Assembly: GCA_028703835.1 (NCBI GenBank)
Contig: JAQVMB010000017.1
Span: 1-32,099, forward strand
Reading direction: 5' to 3'
Length of the DNA stretch: 32,099 bases
Source of the DNA: Candidatus Peribacteraceae bacterium
GTDB taxonomy: Bacteria > Patescibacteriota > Gracilibacteria > Peribacterales > Peribacteraceae
Of the stretch, positions 22,975 to 29,843 are shown one piece after another. The notes below the pieces were generated by a model. It was not told the DNA's origin. It did not search any database and saw nothing but the letters and a program-made list of their open reading frames with translations. Position 1 is the first letter of the stretch, and the number at the start of each line of letters is the position of its first letter. Both the position numbers and the translations under genes were made by a program.

Positions 22975-24039
22975 TTAAACGTTGCCCCGTCTTTGGGCAC
23001 GGCCTGTTTCCAGGAGGAGGCGTGCGATCTCTTCCGCGGCATCCGGACGCGCGGAAACGGAGGATCGCATCGCCGCTTTCATGCGTTCGAGTGCGACGCC
23101 GTCCGTCAGGAACGTGCGCACGGCGGGGACCAGTGCCGTTGCCAGCGTTTCCTGATGCAGCAGGAGGAATCCTCCGCCGTCTGCGGCCGCGCGCGCGTTC
23201 GCCGACTGGTGGTCGCCCGCAACGCCCCGCAACGGCACCAGCATCGCCGGGATGCCGTTCGCCGCAAGTTCTCCGATTCCCCCCGCTCCCGCGCGGCTCA
23301 ATGCCATCGATGCCGCCGCATACAGGTGCGGCAGTTCTTTCGTCGCGAAGGGGACGGACCAGTAGCCGGGTCGGGCGGCGGCGCTGCTCTTTCCCCGTCC
23401 CGTCACGTGGGCGACGTCGCAAAGCGGCAGGAGTTCCGGCAGGTTCCCGATGACGATGTTGTTCAGCGACTCCGCCCCCTGGCTGCCGCCCAGGACGAGG
23501 AGCACGGGTTTCTTCCCGTCAAAGCCGGTCAGGCGCAGGCCCTCTTCCTTCGTCCCCCCGGTGATCTGTGGACGGACGGGATAACCCGTGTACACATGGT
23601 TCCCGCGCACGGTTCGCTCCGTCGGGAAACCGTGGCAGACGGCGGCCGCCTGACGGGAGAGAAGCGCGTTGGCGCGGCCGCCGCGCGCATCCGCATCCAG
23701 GAGAACGTACGGGATCCCGCGCTTGCGCGCCCGGAGCGCGACGGGGACGCTCATGCCGCCGCCGGTGCAGAAGAGGATGTCCGGCCGGAACGCATCGAAG
23801 ACCGTACCGGCACGCCGGTACGCAGCCAGGAAATCCAGGGGGAAGGAGAGGCTTCGGCGGATGCGGGGGAGGGGTGTGTGCGGCAGCCGCTCCGCGTCCA
23901 GGAACGCAAGCTCTTCTTCTTGCCGCGAACACAGCATATGCGTCTCCGTGGACGGATCCAGGCGCAGGCAGGCGCGCGCGACGGCGACTGCGGGGGCGAT
24001 GTGGCCGACGGAGCCGCCTCCGGCGAGGAGCAGGCGCAT
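22975..24039 (-). CDS. murG: UDP-GlcNAc--lipid I N-acetylglucosaminyltransferase
   Basis: MurG adds GlcNAc to lipid I to give lipid II at the inner face of the membrane. The 354-residue chain has the two-domain GT-B features. The N-terminal glycine loop is MRLLLAGGGSVGHIAPA, where most MurGs have GGTGGH. Then come CTGGGMSVPVALRARKRGIP, the second glycine loop LVLGGSQGAESLNN, and the UDP-GlcNAc site ALSRAGAGGIGELAANGIPA followed by GDHQSANA. It starts 4 nt after the ftsW stop, so it forms an operon with ftsW, matching the common dcw-cluster order. There is no Shine-Dalgarno sequence in the 4-nt gap, which suggests re-initiation after ftsW. Confidence 0.95.
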   Translation of the reverse strand: MRLLLAGGGSVGHIAPAVAVARACLRLDPSTETHMLCSRQEEELAFLDAERLPHTPLPRIRRSLSFPLDFLAAYRRAGTVFDAFRPDILFCTGGGMSVPVALRARKRGIPYVLLDADARGGRANALLSRQAAAVCHGFPTERTVRGNHVYTGYPVRPQITGGTKEEGLRLTGFDGKKPVLLVLGGSQGAESLNNIVIGNLPELLPLCDVAHVTGRGKSSAAARPGYWSVPFATKELPHLYAAASMALSRAGAGGIGELAANGIPAMLVPLRGVAGDHQSANARAAADGGGFLLLHQETLATALVPAVRTFLTDGVALERMKAAMRSSVSARPDAAEEIARLLLETGRAQRRGNV

Positions 24040-24043
24040 AGGG

Positions 24044-25237
24044 TCAGGAGAAGAGTCGCAGGACGGGAGAGGCGGTCCGTTTCCGTTCCCGCCGCGCGAG
24101 CGCCGCTTCCTCCGTGGAGTGCATGGAAATGTTCAGGAGGATGCCGATGCTTGCGAGGAGTGCGAGGAGCGAGGAGCCGCCGTAGCTGATGAACGGCAGC
24201 GTGAGGCCGGTGAGAGGAAAGATCCCCAGGTTGACGGCGATGTTCACGGCGGTCTGCACGCCGATCCACGATGAGATGCCCGCCGCGACCAGGAAGCCGA
24301 AGCGGTCGGGGGCGTTGCGCGCGATGCGGAAGCCGCGCTCGATGAGCATCACGTACATGCCCAGCACGATGAGGAGCCGCAGAAAACCCAGTTCTTCCGC
24401 CATGGCGGCGAACACCATGTCCGCCTGCACTTCGGGCAGGTAGCCGAACTTCTGGATGGACTTGCCGTACCCGACGCCGAACGCCCCTCCGCTGCCGATG
24501 GCGATGAGCGCCTGTTTGATCTGGAAGCCGATCGTTTCCGCGATGCGCGGGTCATTCGGCAGGAGGAACGCCATGAAGCGTGCGCGGATGTATTCCTTCT
24601 GAAGGATGATGGGAATGCCCAGGGCACCGGCCAGGCCTCCTCCGAGGAGCAGGTGGAAAATGTTGCCGCCGGCGATGAAGAACATCACGGACGCGATGCC
24701 GCAGAGAATGAGGAACGTGCCGAAATCCGGTTCGGCGGCGATGATGAATGTGCTGACGACGAGGAGCGTCGCGAACGGCACGAATCCCTCTTTCAGCGTG
24801 CCGATCAATTGCTCGCGCTTCTGCAGCCAGACGGCGAGGTAGAAAATGAACGCCAGTTTGAAGAGTTCGGACGGCTGGAGCGAGAGCGGCCCGATGCGGA
24901 GCCAGCTGTTGGAAGTGCCCCAGCCCGCATTCAGGCCCGGGATGAACACCGCGATGAGCAGCAGCAGGGAGAGGAAGTAGAAGGTCCGTGCATGCCGTTC
25001 CCAGAAATGGTACGGGATGAGCGTGGTGATGCCGAGCACGGAGAACCCGATCAGCACGTGCTTGAAACTGCGCAGCAGGTAGAACGCGTTCGTGGGCGCG
25101 TTCATCGTTCCCTGCTCCGTGAGACGGAGCGTCAGCTGGTAGCTTTCGAACACGCTCACGCTCGCGATCATGGCAAGACCGAAGAGCGTCAGCACGACCG
25201 TCAGGCCCAGCAGCAGGAGGTCAATGCGGCGGAACAT
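24044..25237 (-). CDS. ftsW: SEDS-family peptidoglycan glycosyltransferase FtsW
   Basis: A polytopic membrane protein of 397 residues that polymerises lipid II into glycan strands at the division site together with a class b PBP. It has about ten transmembrane helices starting MFRRIDLLLLGLTVVLTLFG. SEDS marks include LNAGWGTSNSWLRIGPLSLQ followed by PSELFK, EPDFGTFLI, FGYLPEVQADMVFAAMAEEL, and LPFISYGGSSLL near the end. I name it FtsW over RodA because murG follows at 4 nt; sequence alone does not fully separate the two. The ATG at 25237 has a perfect TATAAT 8 nt upstream. The hydrophilic C-terminal tail is basic. Confidence 0.92.
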   Translation of the reverse strand: MFRRIDLLLLGLTVVLTLFGLAMIASVSVFESYQLTLRLTEQGTMNAPTNAFYLLRSFKHVLIGFSVLGITTLIPYHFWERHARTFYFLSLLLLIAVFIPGLNAGWGTSNSWLRIGPLSLQPSELFKLAFIFYLAVWLQKREQLIGTLKEGFVPFATLLVVSTFIIAAEPDFGTFLILCGIASVMFFIAGGNIFHLLLGGGLAGALGIPIILQKEYIRARFMAFLLPNDPRIAETIGFQIKQALIAIGSGGAFGVGYGKSIQKFGYLPEVQADMVFAAMAEELGFLRLLIVLGMYVMLIERGFRIARNAPDRFGFLVAAGISSWIGVQTAVNIAVNLGIFPLTGLTLPFISYGGSSLLALLASIGILLNISMHSTEEAALARRERKRTASPVLRLFS

Positions 25238-25245
25238 GGATCCGG

Positions 25246-25251
25246 ATTATA
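25246..25251 (-). promoter_or_regulatory. Consensus -10 box 8 nt before ftsW
   Basis: TATAAT on the minus strand with 8 nt to the ATG, so transcription should begin at or within a base or two of the start codon. This is the clearest single example of the leaderless pattern in the window. No good -35 is visible 16-18 nt further up. Confidence 0.65.
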
Positions 25252-25337
25252 GACCACGAGATGGCGGATAGACATTTTTTCGCCATTACGTCCGTCGAAG
25301 GCCCATAACCTTCCTTTCCAACGATCGTGGAAATGCC

Positions 25338-25343
25338 TAAGCT
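25338..25343 (+). promoter_or_regulatory. -10-like box before lspA
   Basis: TAAGCT 13 nt before the ATG at 25357. It would give a leader of about 6 nt. Weaker than the other examples. Confidence 0.3.
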
Positions 25344-25356
25344 CCGGACGCAACCT

Positions 25357-25779
25357 ATGAAACGCCTTCTTCTCATCGCCGCCGTCGCGCTCGGCCTGAG
25401 CCTGCTCGGGAAATTTCTTGCCGATGCATTCCTCATGCGCGCGGTTCCTCTGCTCGGGACATTCGTCACGCTCGAACCCGTCCTGAATCCGGGGGTCGCT
25501 TTCGGGGTGCGGCTGCCGGCGGGGGTCCAGGAGTTCGTTATCCTCTTCGCGCTCATACTGGTGATCGCTCTCGCCCGTTCCTCCGCCCGTACGCGCGTCC
25601 AATCCGCCGGCTTCGGGCTCATCATCGGCGGCGCCGCGGCCAATCTCTTCGATCGTGTTCCCGACGGCGTGGTAACGGACTTTTTCCAGGTCGGGACGTT
25701 TCCCGTTTTCAATGTGGCGGACAGCTGCATTACGGTCGGTGTCTGTTTGCTCCTCTGGGATGCCGTGCGGAGACGGTAG
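25357..25779 (+). CDS. lspA: Lipoprotein signal peptidase (signal peptidase II)
   Basis: This membrane aspartyl protease cuts lipoprotein signal peptides before the lipidated Cys. The 140-residue protein starts MKRLLLIAAVALGLSLLGKF and has four membrane helices. Family motifs are present: LNPGVAFGV, the first catalytic Asp in GGAAANLFDRV, and the second in FNVADSCITVG. It is slightly shorter than E. coli LspA (164). I choose the ATG at 25357, where the first helix begins; an ATG at 25327 is in frame but adds a polar stretch unlike the family. Likely substrates in this window are the cyclophilin lipoprotein and the 259-residue cassette protein. Repeat element copy C begins 9 bp after its stop. 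Confidence 0.95.
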   Translation: MKRLLLIAAVALGLSLLGKFLADAFLMRAVPLLGTFVTLEPVLNPGVAFGVRLPAGVQEFVILFALILVIALARSSARTRVQSAGFGLIIGGAAANLFDRVPDGVVTDFFQVGTFPVFNVADSCITVGVCLLLWDAVRRR

Positions 25780-25787
25780 GTTCTTTC

Positions 25788-25884
25788 GGGAGGAAACCGA
25801 GGAAACCGAAGAAACCAAAGATACCGAGGAATGTCGCTTTTCTGTTGCCGGACCATTTTCCCGTTAGTCCTCGGTTTCCTCTCT
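25788..25884. repeat. 9-mer-based inverted-repeat element, copy C (between lspA and murA)
   Basis: Left arm 25790-25831 has successive GAGGAAACC, GAGGAAACC, GAAGAAACC, AAAGATACC units and ends GAGGAA. After a middle of about 36 nt, the right arm TCCTCGGTTTCCTCTCT (25868-25884) is the reverse complement theme. It is a more diverged copy of the elements at 3265 and 6865. Confidence 0.75.
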
Positions 25885-25943
25885 CCGTCCTGACATGGCC
25901 TTTTTGCGTTCCTGAGCCTCTACCCCGATGCGCTCCCTTCCGC

Positions 25944-25949
25944 TACACT
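25944..25949 (+). promoter_or_regulatory. -10-like box 10 nt before murA
   Basis: TACACT followed by 10 nt and the ATG at 25960. The same hexamer, in the same CGCTACACT context, precedes dnaE by 9 nt, which supports both as leaderless starts. Confidence 0.5.
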
Positions 25950-25959
25950 TCCGGTCTCC

Positions 25960-27222
25960 ATGAATCTCAACTATCGCGTGCGCGGCGGCGTCCCCCTGCG
26001 GGGAGACGTCTCCGTCGGCGGCTCGAAGAACGCGGCACTCCCGCTCATTGCGGGCAGCCTGCTCGTGAGCGGCGAAACGGTGCTGCGCAACGTCCCCCGT
26101 TTGACCGATACGCTGGCGCTCCTGCGCGTCCTGGAATTCCTCGGCGCGGAGACGCGGTTTGAGGACGGTATTCTGCGCATCCGCACCGACCGTCTCCGCA
26201 GCCAGCCCATTCCCGCGCAGTACGTGTCCCAATTGCGCGGTTCCATCGTGTTACTCGGCCCCCTCCTCGCCCGTTTCGGCGTCGTCGAAATGGCGTATCC
26301 GGGCGGGTGCGTGCTCGGCAAGCGTCCCGTGCTGGCGCACATCGAAGCCCTGGTGCAGATGGGCGCGGTCGACATGAGCACCGATGCCGTGCTGCATTTG
26401 CAGGGGACGCTGAAGCCGGGGCGTGTCGTCCTGCCCGAATTTTCCGTCACCGCCACCGAGAATGCCGTTCTGGCGGCATCGGTCCTTCCCGGCGAAACCG
26501 TCATCGAACTGGCGGCGGCGGAGCCGCACGTGCACGACGTGGAAACGTTCGTCGAGGAGATGGGCGCGGAGGTGCGCGGCAAGGGTTCGCATACCGTCAC
26601 GATCCGGGGGACGAAGGAGCCGCGCCCCGTGACGCATACGGTGATCTCGGATTACCTGGAGGCGGGGGCGTTGGTGTTGGCGGCGCTCGTGACGCGCGGG
26701 AAGCTGCGCATCAGCGGCGCCGACGAATCCCATCTCGTTTCCTTCCTCGATGTCTTGCGCCGGGCGGGGGCCGTCTGGCGTTTCGAGGATGCCGGGACGC
26801 TCGTCGTGGACGGCGAGGCGTCCGTGCTCAAGGCGATGCATGTCCGCACGAACATTTTCCCGGGTTTCCCCACGGATTTGCAGGCGCCTTTGGGCGTCGC
26901 CATGACGCAGGCGCAGGGCGTATCGCGCATTTTCGAGCGTCTCTACGAAGGCCGTTTCGGGTATCTCTTCGAGCTGGAGAAAATGGGGGCGCACGTCGAA
27001 TTCCTCAACGCCCACCAAGCGCTCATCATCGGGCCCACGGCGCTCCGGGGCCGGACGGTGGCAAGCAACGACATCCGCGCCGGCACGGCGATGGTCTTGG
27101 CGGCCCTGTGCGCGGAAGGCGAAACCGTCATCACGGATGTCCGCTACATCGAGCGGGGATATGACAAATTGGACGAAAAGCTCCGCGGGGTGGGGGCGAG
27201 GATCGAGAGGATCGAGGAATAA
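25960..27222 (+). CDS. murA: UDP-N-acetylglucosamine 1-carboxyvinyltransferase
   Basis: MurA transfers enolpyruvate from PEP to UDP-GlcNAc, the first committed step of peptidoglycan synthesis, in the cytosol. The 420-residue chain shows the EPSP-synthase-like fold. Marks are SVGGSKNAALPLIAGSLL at the start, SQLRGSIVLLGPLLARFG, and the active-site loop PGGCVLGKRPVLAHIEAL with the catalytic Cys, so ordinary fosfomycin sensitivity would be expected. NIFPGFPTDLQAPLGV follows, and then SNDIRAGTAMVLAALCAEG and YIERGYDKLDEKLR at the end. Full length for the family. The start ATG at 25960 has TACACT 10 nt upstream and no Shine-Dalgarno sequence. Confidence 0.97.
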   Translation: MNLNYRVRGGVPLRGDVSVGGSKNAALPLIAGSLLVSGETVLRNVPRLTDTLALLRVLEFLGAETRFEDGILRIRTDRLRSQPIPAQYVSQLRGSIVLLGPLLARFGVVEMAYPGGCVLGKRPVLAHIEALVQMGAVDMSTDAVLHLQGTLKPGRVVLPEFSVTATENAVLAASVLPGETVIELAAAEPHVHDVETFVEEMGAEVRGKGSHTVTIRGTKEPRPVTHTVISDYLEAGALVLAALVTRGKLRISGADESHLVSFLDVLRRAGAVWRFEDAGTLVVDGEASVLKAMHVRTNIFPGFPTDLQAPLGVAMTQAQGVSRIFERLYEGRFGYLFELEKMGAHVEFLNAHQALIIGPTALRGRTVASNDIRAGTAMVLAALCAEGETVITDVRYIERGYDKLDEKLRGVGARIERIEE

Positions 27223-27224
27223 GA

Positions 27225-27244
27225 GGTCAGGGGTCAGTGGTCAG
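27225..27244. repeat. Heptanucleotide tandem repeat after murA
   Basis: GGTCAGG, GGTCAGT, GGTCAG: 2.9 copies beginning 3 bp after the murA stop. Confidence 0.8.
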
Positions 27245-27273
27245 CAACCGCTCAGTGGTTTATTGCGCCAATC

Positions 27274-27297
27274 TGTCCACTGGTCACTGTCCACTGT
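27274..27297. repeat. Heptanucleotide tandem repeat upstream of the MBL-fold gene
   Basis: TGTCCAC, TGGTCAC, TGTCCAC, TGT: 3.4 copies. With the tract at 27225 it occupies much of the 123-bp gap between murA and the next gene. Confidence 0.8.
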
Positions 27298-27330
27298 ACC
27301 CGTCCCCCTTGCTCCCTCCCGGATCTTCAC

Positions 27331-27336
27331 TACTAT
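27331..27336 (+). promoter_or_regulatory. -10-like box 9 nt before the MBL-fold gene
   Basis: TACTAT with 9 nt to the ATG at 27346; TTGCTC at 27309-27314 gives a 16-nt spacing as a possible -35. Confidence 0.45.
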
Positions 27337-27345
27337 GGCTTCGCT

Positions 27346-27885
27346 ATGGCTCTCACTTTCTCCTCCCTCGGCGGTCTCGGCTTCCAGTGCGTGGGTGCGT
27401 TGCGCCCGCTCATCGTCTTCCCGCCCGCGGCATCGACGGACAAGAACGCGATCATCCTTCTTCCCGCTCCAGAGGAGGATACGAATGACAACGTGATTTC
27501 CTGGCCGGGCGAGTACAACAAAGGAGGCGTCTCCATCCGCGGCATCGGTCACACGGAGGGGCAGCAGGTATCCTATATCGCGGAAACGGACGGCGTACGC
27601 TGCGCATTCCTCTCCTCCCCTTTGCAGGACTGGACCGACAAGCAGATGGAGGTGGCGGGGGATATCGACGTTCTCGTGCTGCCGGCGGACGAGCCGAAGG
27701 TGGCCCAGAAGCTCATCGATGACTTCGACCCGCGCGTGCTTATTCTCCTGCCGGGAAAGGATGCGGACGCGTTCGATGCCATCGCGAAGCATGCGGGCGT
27801 GAAGCCCGATTCCACCATGTCCGAATACAAGCTCAAAGGCACGCTGCCTGCGGAAGGTCGGGAGGTGGTGGTGTTGAGGAAATAG
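27346..27885 (+). CDS. Metallo-beta-lactamase-fold protein lacking the metal motif
   Basis: A 179-residue protein. It begins MALTFSSLGGLGFQCVG, and has ISWPGEYNKGGVSIRGIGH, IAETDGVRCAFLSS, DIDVLVLPAD and PRVLILLPG. This run of strands matches the UlaG-like MBL-fold proteins common in candidate-phylum genomes, with a [W/G]PGEYE..GV motif. The HxHxDH zinc motif of active enzymes is absent: the region where it should be reads GFQCVGALRPLI and APEEDTNDN. It is therefore probably not a hydrolase and may bind a ligand or partner. The family assignment rests on the motif and fold order only. It has its own -10-like box and is followed by a heptamer tract and tRNA-Arg. Confidence 0.75.
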   Translation: MALTFSSLGGLGFQCVGALRPLIVFPPAASTDKNAIILLPAPEEDTNDNVISWPGEYNKGGVSIRGIGHTEGQQVSYIAETDGVRCAFLSSPLQDWTDKQMEVAGDIDVLVLPADEPKVAQKLIDDFDPRVLILLPGKDADAFDAIAKHAGVKPDSTMSEYKLKGTLPAEGREVVVLRK

Positions 27886-27891
27886 CGAGTA

Positions 27892-27908
27892 GGGATTGGG
27901 GATTAGGG
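27892..27908. repeat. Short heptanucleotide repeat before tRNA-Arg
   Basis: GGGATTG, GGGATTA, GGG: 2.4 copies, a few bases after the MBL-fold gene's stop. Confidence 0.6.
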
Positions 27909-27954
27909 CGAGTGCTGTTTATGTTTGTTGAATCTTTCTTCATACTGTTCCAGT

Positions 27955-28029
27955 GCCCCCGTAGTTCAACGGATAGAACGATCCTCTCCTAAGGGATAAA
28001 TGTAGGTTCAATTCCTACCGGGGGCACCA
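27955..28029 (+). tRNA. tRNA-Arg, anticodon CCU
   Basis: The sequence folds as a full tRNA: acceptor GCCCCCG with CGGGGGC, D stem GTTC with GAAC, anticodon stem ATCCT with GGGAT, loop CTCCTAA giving anticodon CCT (reads AGG). The 4-nt variable loop is AAAT and the T stem GTAGG pairs with CCTAC around TTCAATT. The discriminator A and the CCA end are encoded. A run of seven Ts follows at 28034-28040, suited to ending transcription. CATACT about 8-13 nt upstream is a likely -10. Confidence 0.95.
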
Positions 28030-28118
28030 TCGATTTTTTTCTCCTGAAGCACTTCGATTGGCAGATACGCATATTTCTTGATCCATTACAGCCTTTTTGG
28101 GTTGTCGCGAGGACTCCC

Positions 28119-28146
28119 TTGACTCCTGCCGGCCGTTTCCCATACT
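28119..28146 (+). promoter_or_regulatory. Promoter of the small gene at 28154, predicting a leaderless mRNA
   Basis: TTGACT (28119-28124), 16-nt spacer, CATACT (28141-28146), then 7 nt to the ATG. This fixes the start of an otherwise unrecognised gene. Confidence 0.55.
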
Positions 28147-28153
28147 GCCCCGG

Positions 28154-28528
28154 ATGCGTGCCGGTGAGTCCATGGAAATGGGTTCCTCTAGCGCCAACAG
28201 GCAAACCACTCCCCCGGAGCAGGACCAAGGGCAGGTGTTCTTTGCGCGTGTGCGTGCCCCCGTGCGGACAAAGTCGCCTGCGCCTTTCGATATGCCCGAA
28301 GCCACCATTGAACAGATCAACGGGCACATTGATCCCGTCAGGGACCGGATCCATGAATTATGCTATCGCCTGGGTGTCTTCAAATTTCTTGGGTGGATCG
28401 GCTGTGATGTGGAGGACCGCCGCTGGCCGCGTCCCGCCTTTTCCGCTTCCGTCACAAAGAAGGCACAGGAGCCCCCCCGGCAAGATGCCATCGATGCCTC
28501 TCGCAACTTTCCCCGGAAACCCCGGTAG
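28154..28528 (+). CDS. Small hypothetical protein
   Basis: A 124-residue soluble protein that I do not recognise. It starts MRAGESMEMGSSSANRQTTP, a polar and probably disordered region. A short structured stretch follows (about residues 47-85: MPEATIEQINGHIDPVRDRI then HELCYRLGVFKFLGWIGCDV) with two Cys, and the tail is basic and Pro-rich. There is no signal peptide; one weakly hydrophobic stretch (LGVFKFLGWIG) is too short for a membrane helix. The promoter 7 nt upstream supports the start chosen. Its TAG stop forms part of TAGCAT, 24 bp before uppP, so it may be co-transcribed with uppP. Confidence 0.6.
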   Translation: MRAGESMEMGSSSANRQTTPPEQDQGQVFFARVRAPVRTKSPAPFDMPEATIEQINGHIDPVRDRIHELCYRLGVFKFLGWIGCDVEDRRWPRPAFSASVTKKAQEPPRQDAIDASRNFPRKPR

Positions 28529-28552
28529 CATCGCCGTCCGTTCCCTGCTTCA

Positions 28553-29347
28553 ATGCCGTCGATGACTTTTCTCCAAGCCGTCCTCCTCGGCGTCGTGGAA
28601 GGCGTGTCGGAATTCCTGCCGATTTCCTCCACCGCGCACCTGATCCTCGCATCCTCCCTGCTGCGCATCCAGCAGACGGAATTCCTCAAGACGTTCGAAA
28701 TCGCGATCCAGTCGGGTGCCATTCTCTCCGTCGTGGTGCTGTACGCCCGTGCGTTCGCGCGCCGGTTCGATGTGTGGGCAAAGATCATTGTCGCGTTCAT
28801 TCCCACGGGCGTTCTCGGTTTCCTGCTCCACGGCGTCGTGAAACGTCATCTCCTCGGCAACGTGCCCGTCGTCCTTTGGGCGCTCTTCCTCGGGGGCCTC
28901 GCGCTCATCGTCTTCGAGCGTTTTCACCGGGAGAAGGAGGACGCGGCATCAGAGATCGAGGATATTTCCTACGGCCGGGCGCTGCTCATCGGCGTGTTCC
29001 AAGCGCTTGCGATGGTGCCCGGCGTTTCCCGTTCGGCCGCCACGATCACGGGCGGGCTCCTCCTGGGGATCCGGCGCAAAACGATCGTGGATTTTTCCTT
29101 CCTTCTCGCGGTTCCCACGATGGCCGCCGCGACGGGTTACGATCTCCTCAAGAGCGCCGGGACGTTCCAAGCGTCCGACCTGCATCTGCTTGCGGCCGGT
29201 TTCATCACGTCGTTCGTCGTTGCTCTCCTCTCCATTGTCTGGCTGCTCCGCTTCATACGCCGTCATTCGTTCGTGCCGTTCGGTGTGTACCGCATCGCGC
29301 TTGCCGGCGTGTTCCTGGCCCTCCTCTTCGCCGGACTGCTGTCGTGA
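28553..29347 (+). CDS. uppP: Undecaprenyl-diphosphatase
   Basis: UppP (BacA) dephosphorylates undecaprenyl pyrophosphate to recycle the lipid carrier for peptidoglycan and other polymers; high dosage gives bacitracin resistance in other bacteria. The 264-residue protein has about eight membrane helices and both active-site signatures: VVEGVSEFLPISSTAHLIL near residue 14 and MVPGVSRSAATITGGLLLG near 154. Length is typical. The ATG at 28553 and another at 28562 are both possible. There is no Shine-Dalgarno sequence. It follows the 124-residue gene by 24 bp, and a hairpin-rich stretch lies downstream. Confidence 0.96.
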   Translation: MPSMTFLQAVLLGVVEGVSEFLPISSTAHLILASSLLRIQQTEFLKTFEIAIQSGAILSVVVLYARAFARRFDVWAKIIVAFIPTGVLGFLLHGVVKRHLLGNVPVVLWALFLGGLALIVFERFHREKEDAASEIEDISYGRALLIGVFQALAMVPGVSRSAATITGGLLLGIRRKTIVDFSFLLAVPTMAAATGYDLLKSAGTFQASDLHLLAAGFITSFVVALLSIVWLLRFIRRHSFVPFGVYRIALAGVFLALLFAGLLS

Positions 29348-29541
29348 GCATCGGCGGAGTATGAGGGACAGGAGCGTCCAAGGGATTTCGTGATCGGAGA
29401 CATACTCTCTGCTGACGGCTGCGGAATGTTCGTCTTTCACGGTGCGTGTCTGGCATATTCCTCCACGCCATCTTTTCGGTGTTGGCAATCACATTCTGTA
29501 AGGAAGGGGAAACATGGTCGTCAGAAATGGCGTCCCCTTTC

Positions 29542-29694
29542 ACTCGTCTTCGACATCGACACCTCCTCCGCGCTAGCGGAGGGAATCGACCAGAGACTAG
29601 GACGAGTAGGGGTTTTATCTTTGCGCGAGTGGGGCTCCGCCCCCCTCGCGGACACCCCCCCAGCGGTGTCACTTCAGGCAGGCAGAGCCTGCCT
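29542..29694. repeat. Chain of four hairpins
   Basis: (1) ACTCGTC (29542) with GACGAGT (29601), enclosing CCTCCGC-GCTA-GCGGAGG (29565-29582). (2) CGCGAG, mismatch, GGGGC-TCC-GCCCC, mismatch, CTCGCG (29624-29650). (3) GACACC with GGTGTC (29651-29670). (4) AGGCAGGC-AGA-GCCTGCCT (29676-29694) followed by TT. The last could end the uppP transcript; the others have no T-tract. Confidence 0.75.
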
Positions 29695-29708
29695 TTGCGA
29701 TGGCTTTT

Positions 29709-29787
29709 ACTTTCCCCCACCCCGTTCTTCGCTTTGCTCAGAACACCCCTCCCCCGATGGGGGAGGGGTTGGGGGATGGGGGAAAGT
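29709..29787. repeat. Nested palindromic element upstream of ku
   Basis: Outer arms ACTTTCCCCCA (29709-29719) and TGGGGGAAAGT (29777-29787) are perfect complements. Inside lie a short GTTCT/AGAAC hairpin and a perfect 11-bp stem ACCCCTCCCCC with GGGGGAGGGGT around GAT (29745-29769). It looks like a small non-autonomous palindromic repeat unit. Confidence 0.75.
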
Positions 29788-29829
29788 GGGAAACCCGGCA
29801 TTTTCGTGGGATGGGGCGCCTGGCGGGGG

Positions 29830-29835
29830 TATCCT
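29830..29835 (+). promoter_or_regulatory. -10-like box 8 nt before ku
   Basis: TATCCT, then 8 nt, then the ATG at 29844. Same hexamer and nearly the same spacing as at 16574. No -35 match is visible at 17 nt. Confidence 0.45.
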
Positions 29836-29843
29836 GAACAATC

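Larger units (their letters stand above)
29348..29843. other. Non-coding stretch between uppP and ku, dense in hairpins
   Basis: I find no convincing gene in these 496 bases; open frames on both strands have repeat-derived composition. The first 190 bases hold nothing that I can name. From 29542 the sequence is a chain of inverted repeats, listed separately, ending just before the ku promoter. Confidence 0.7.
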
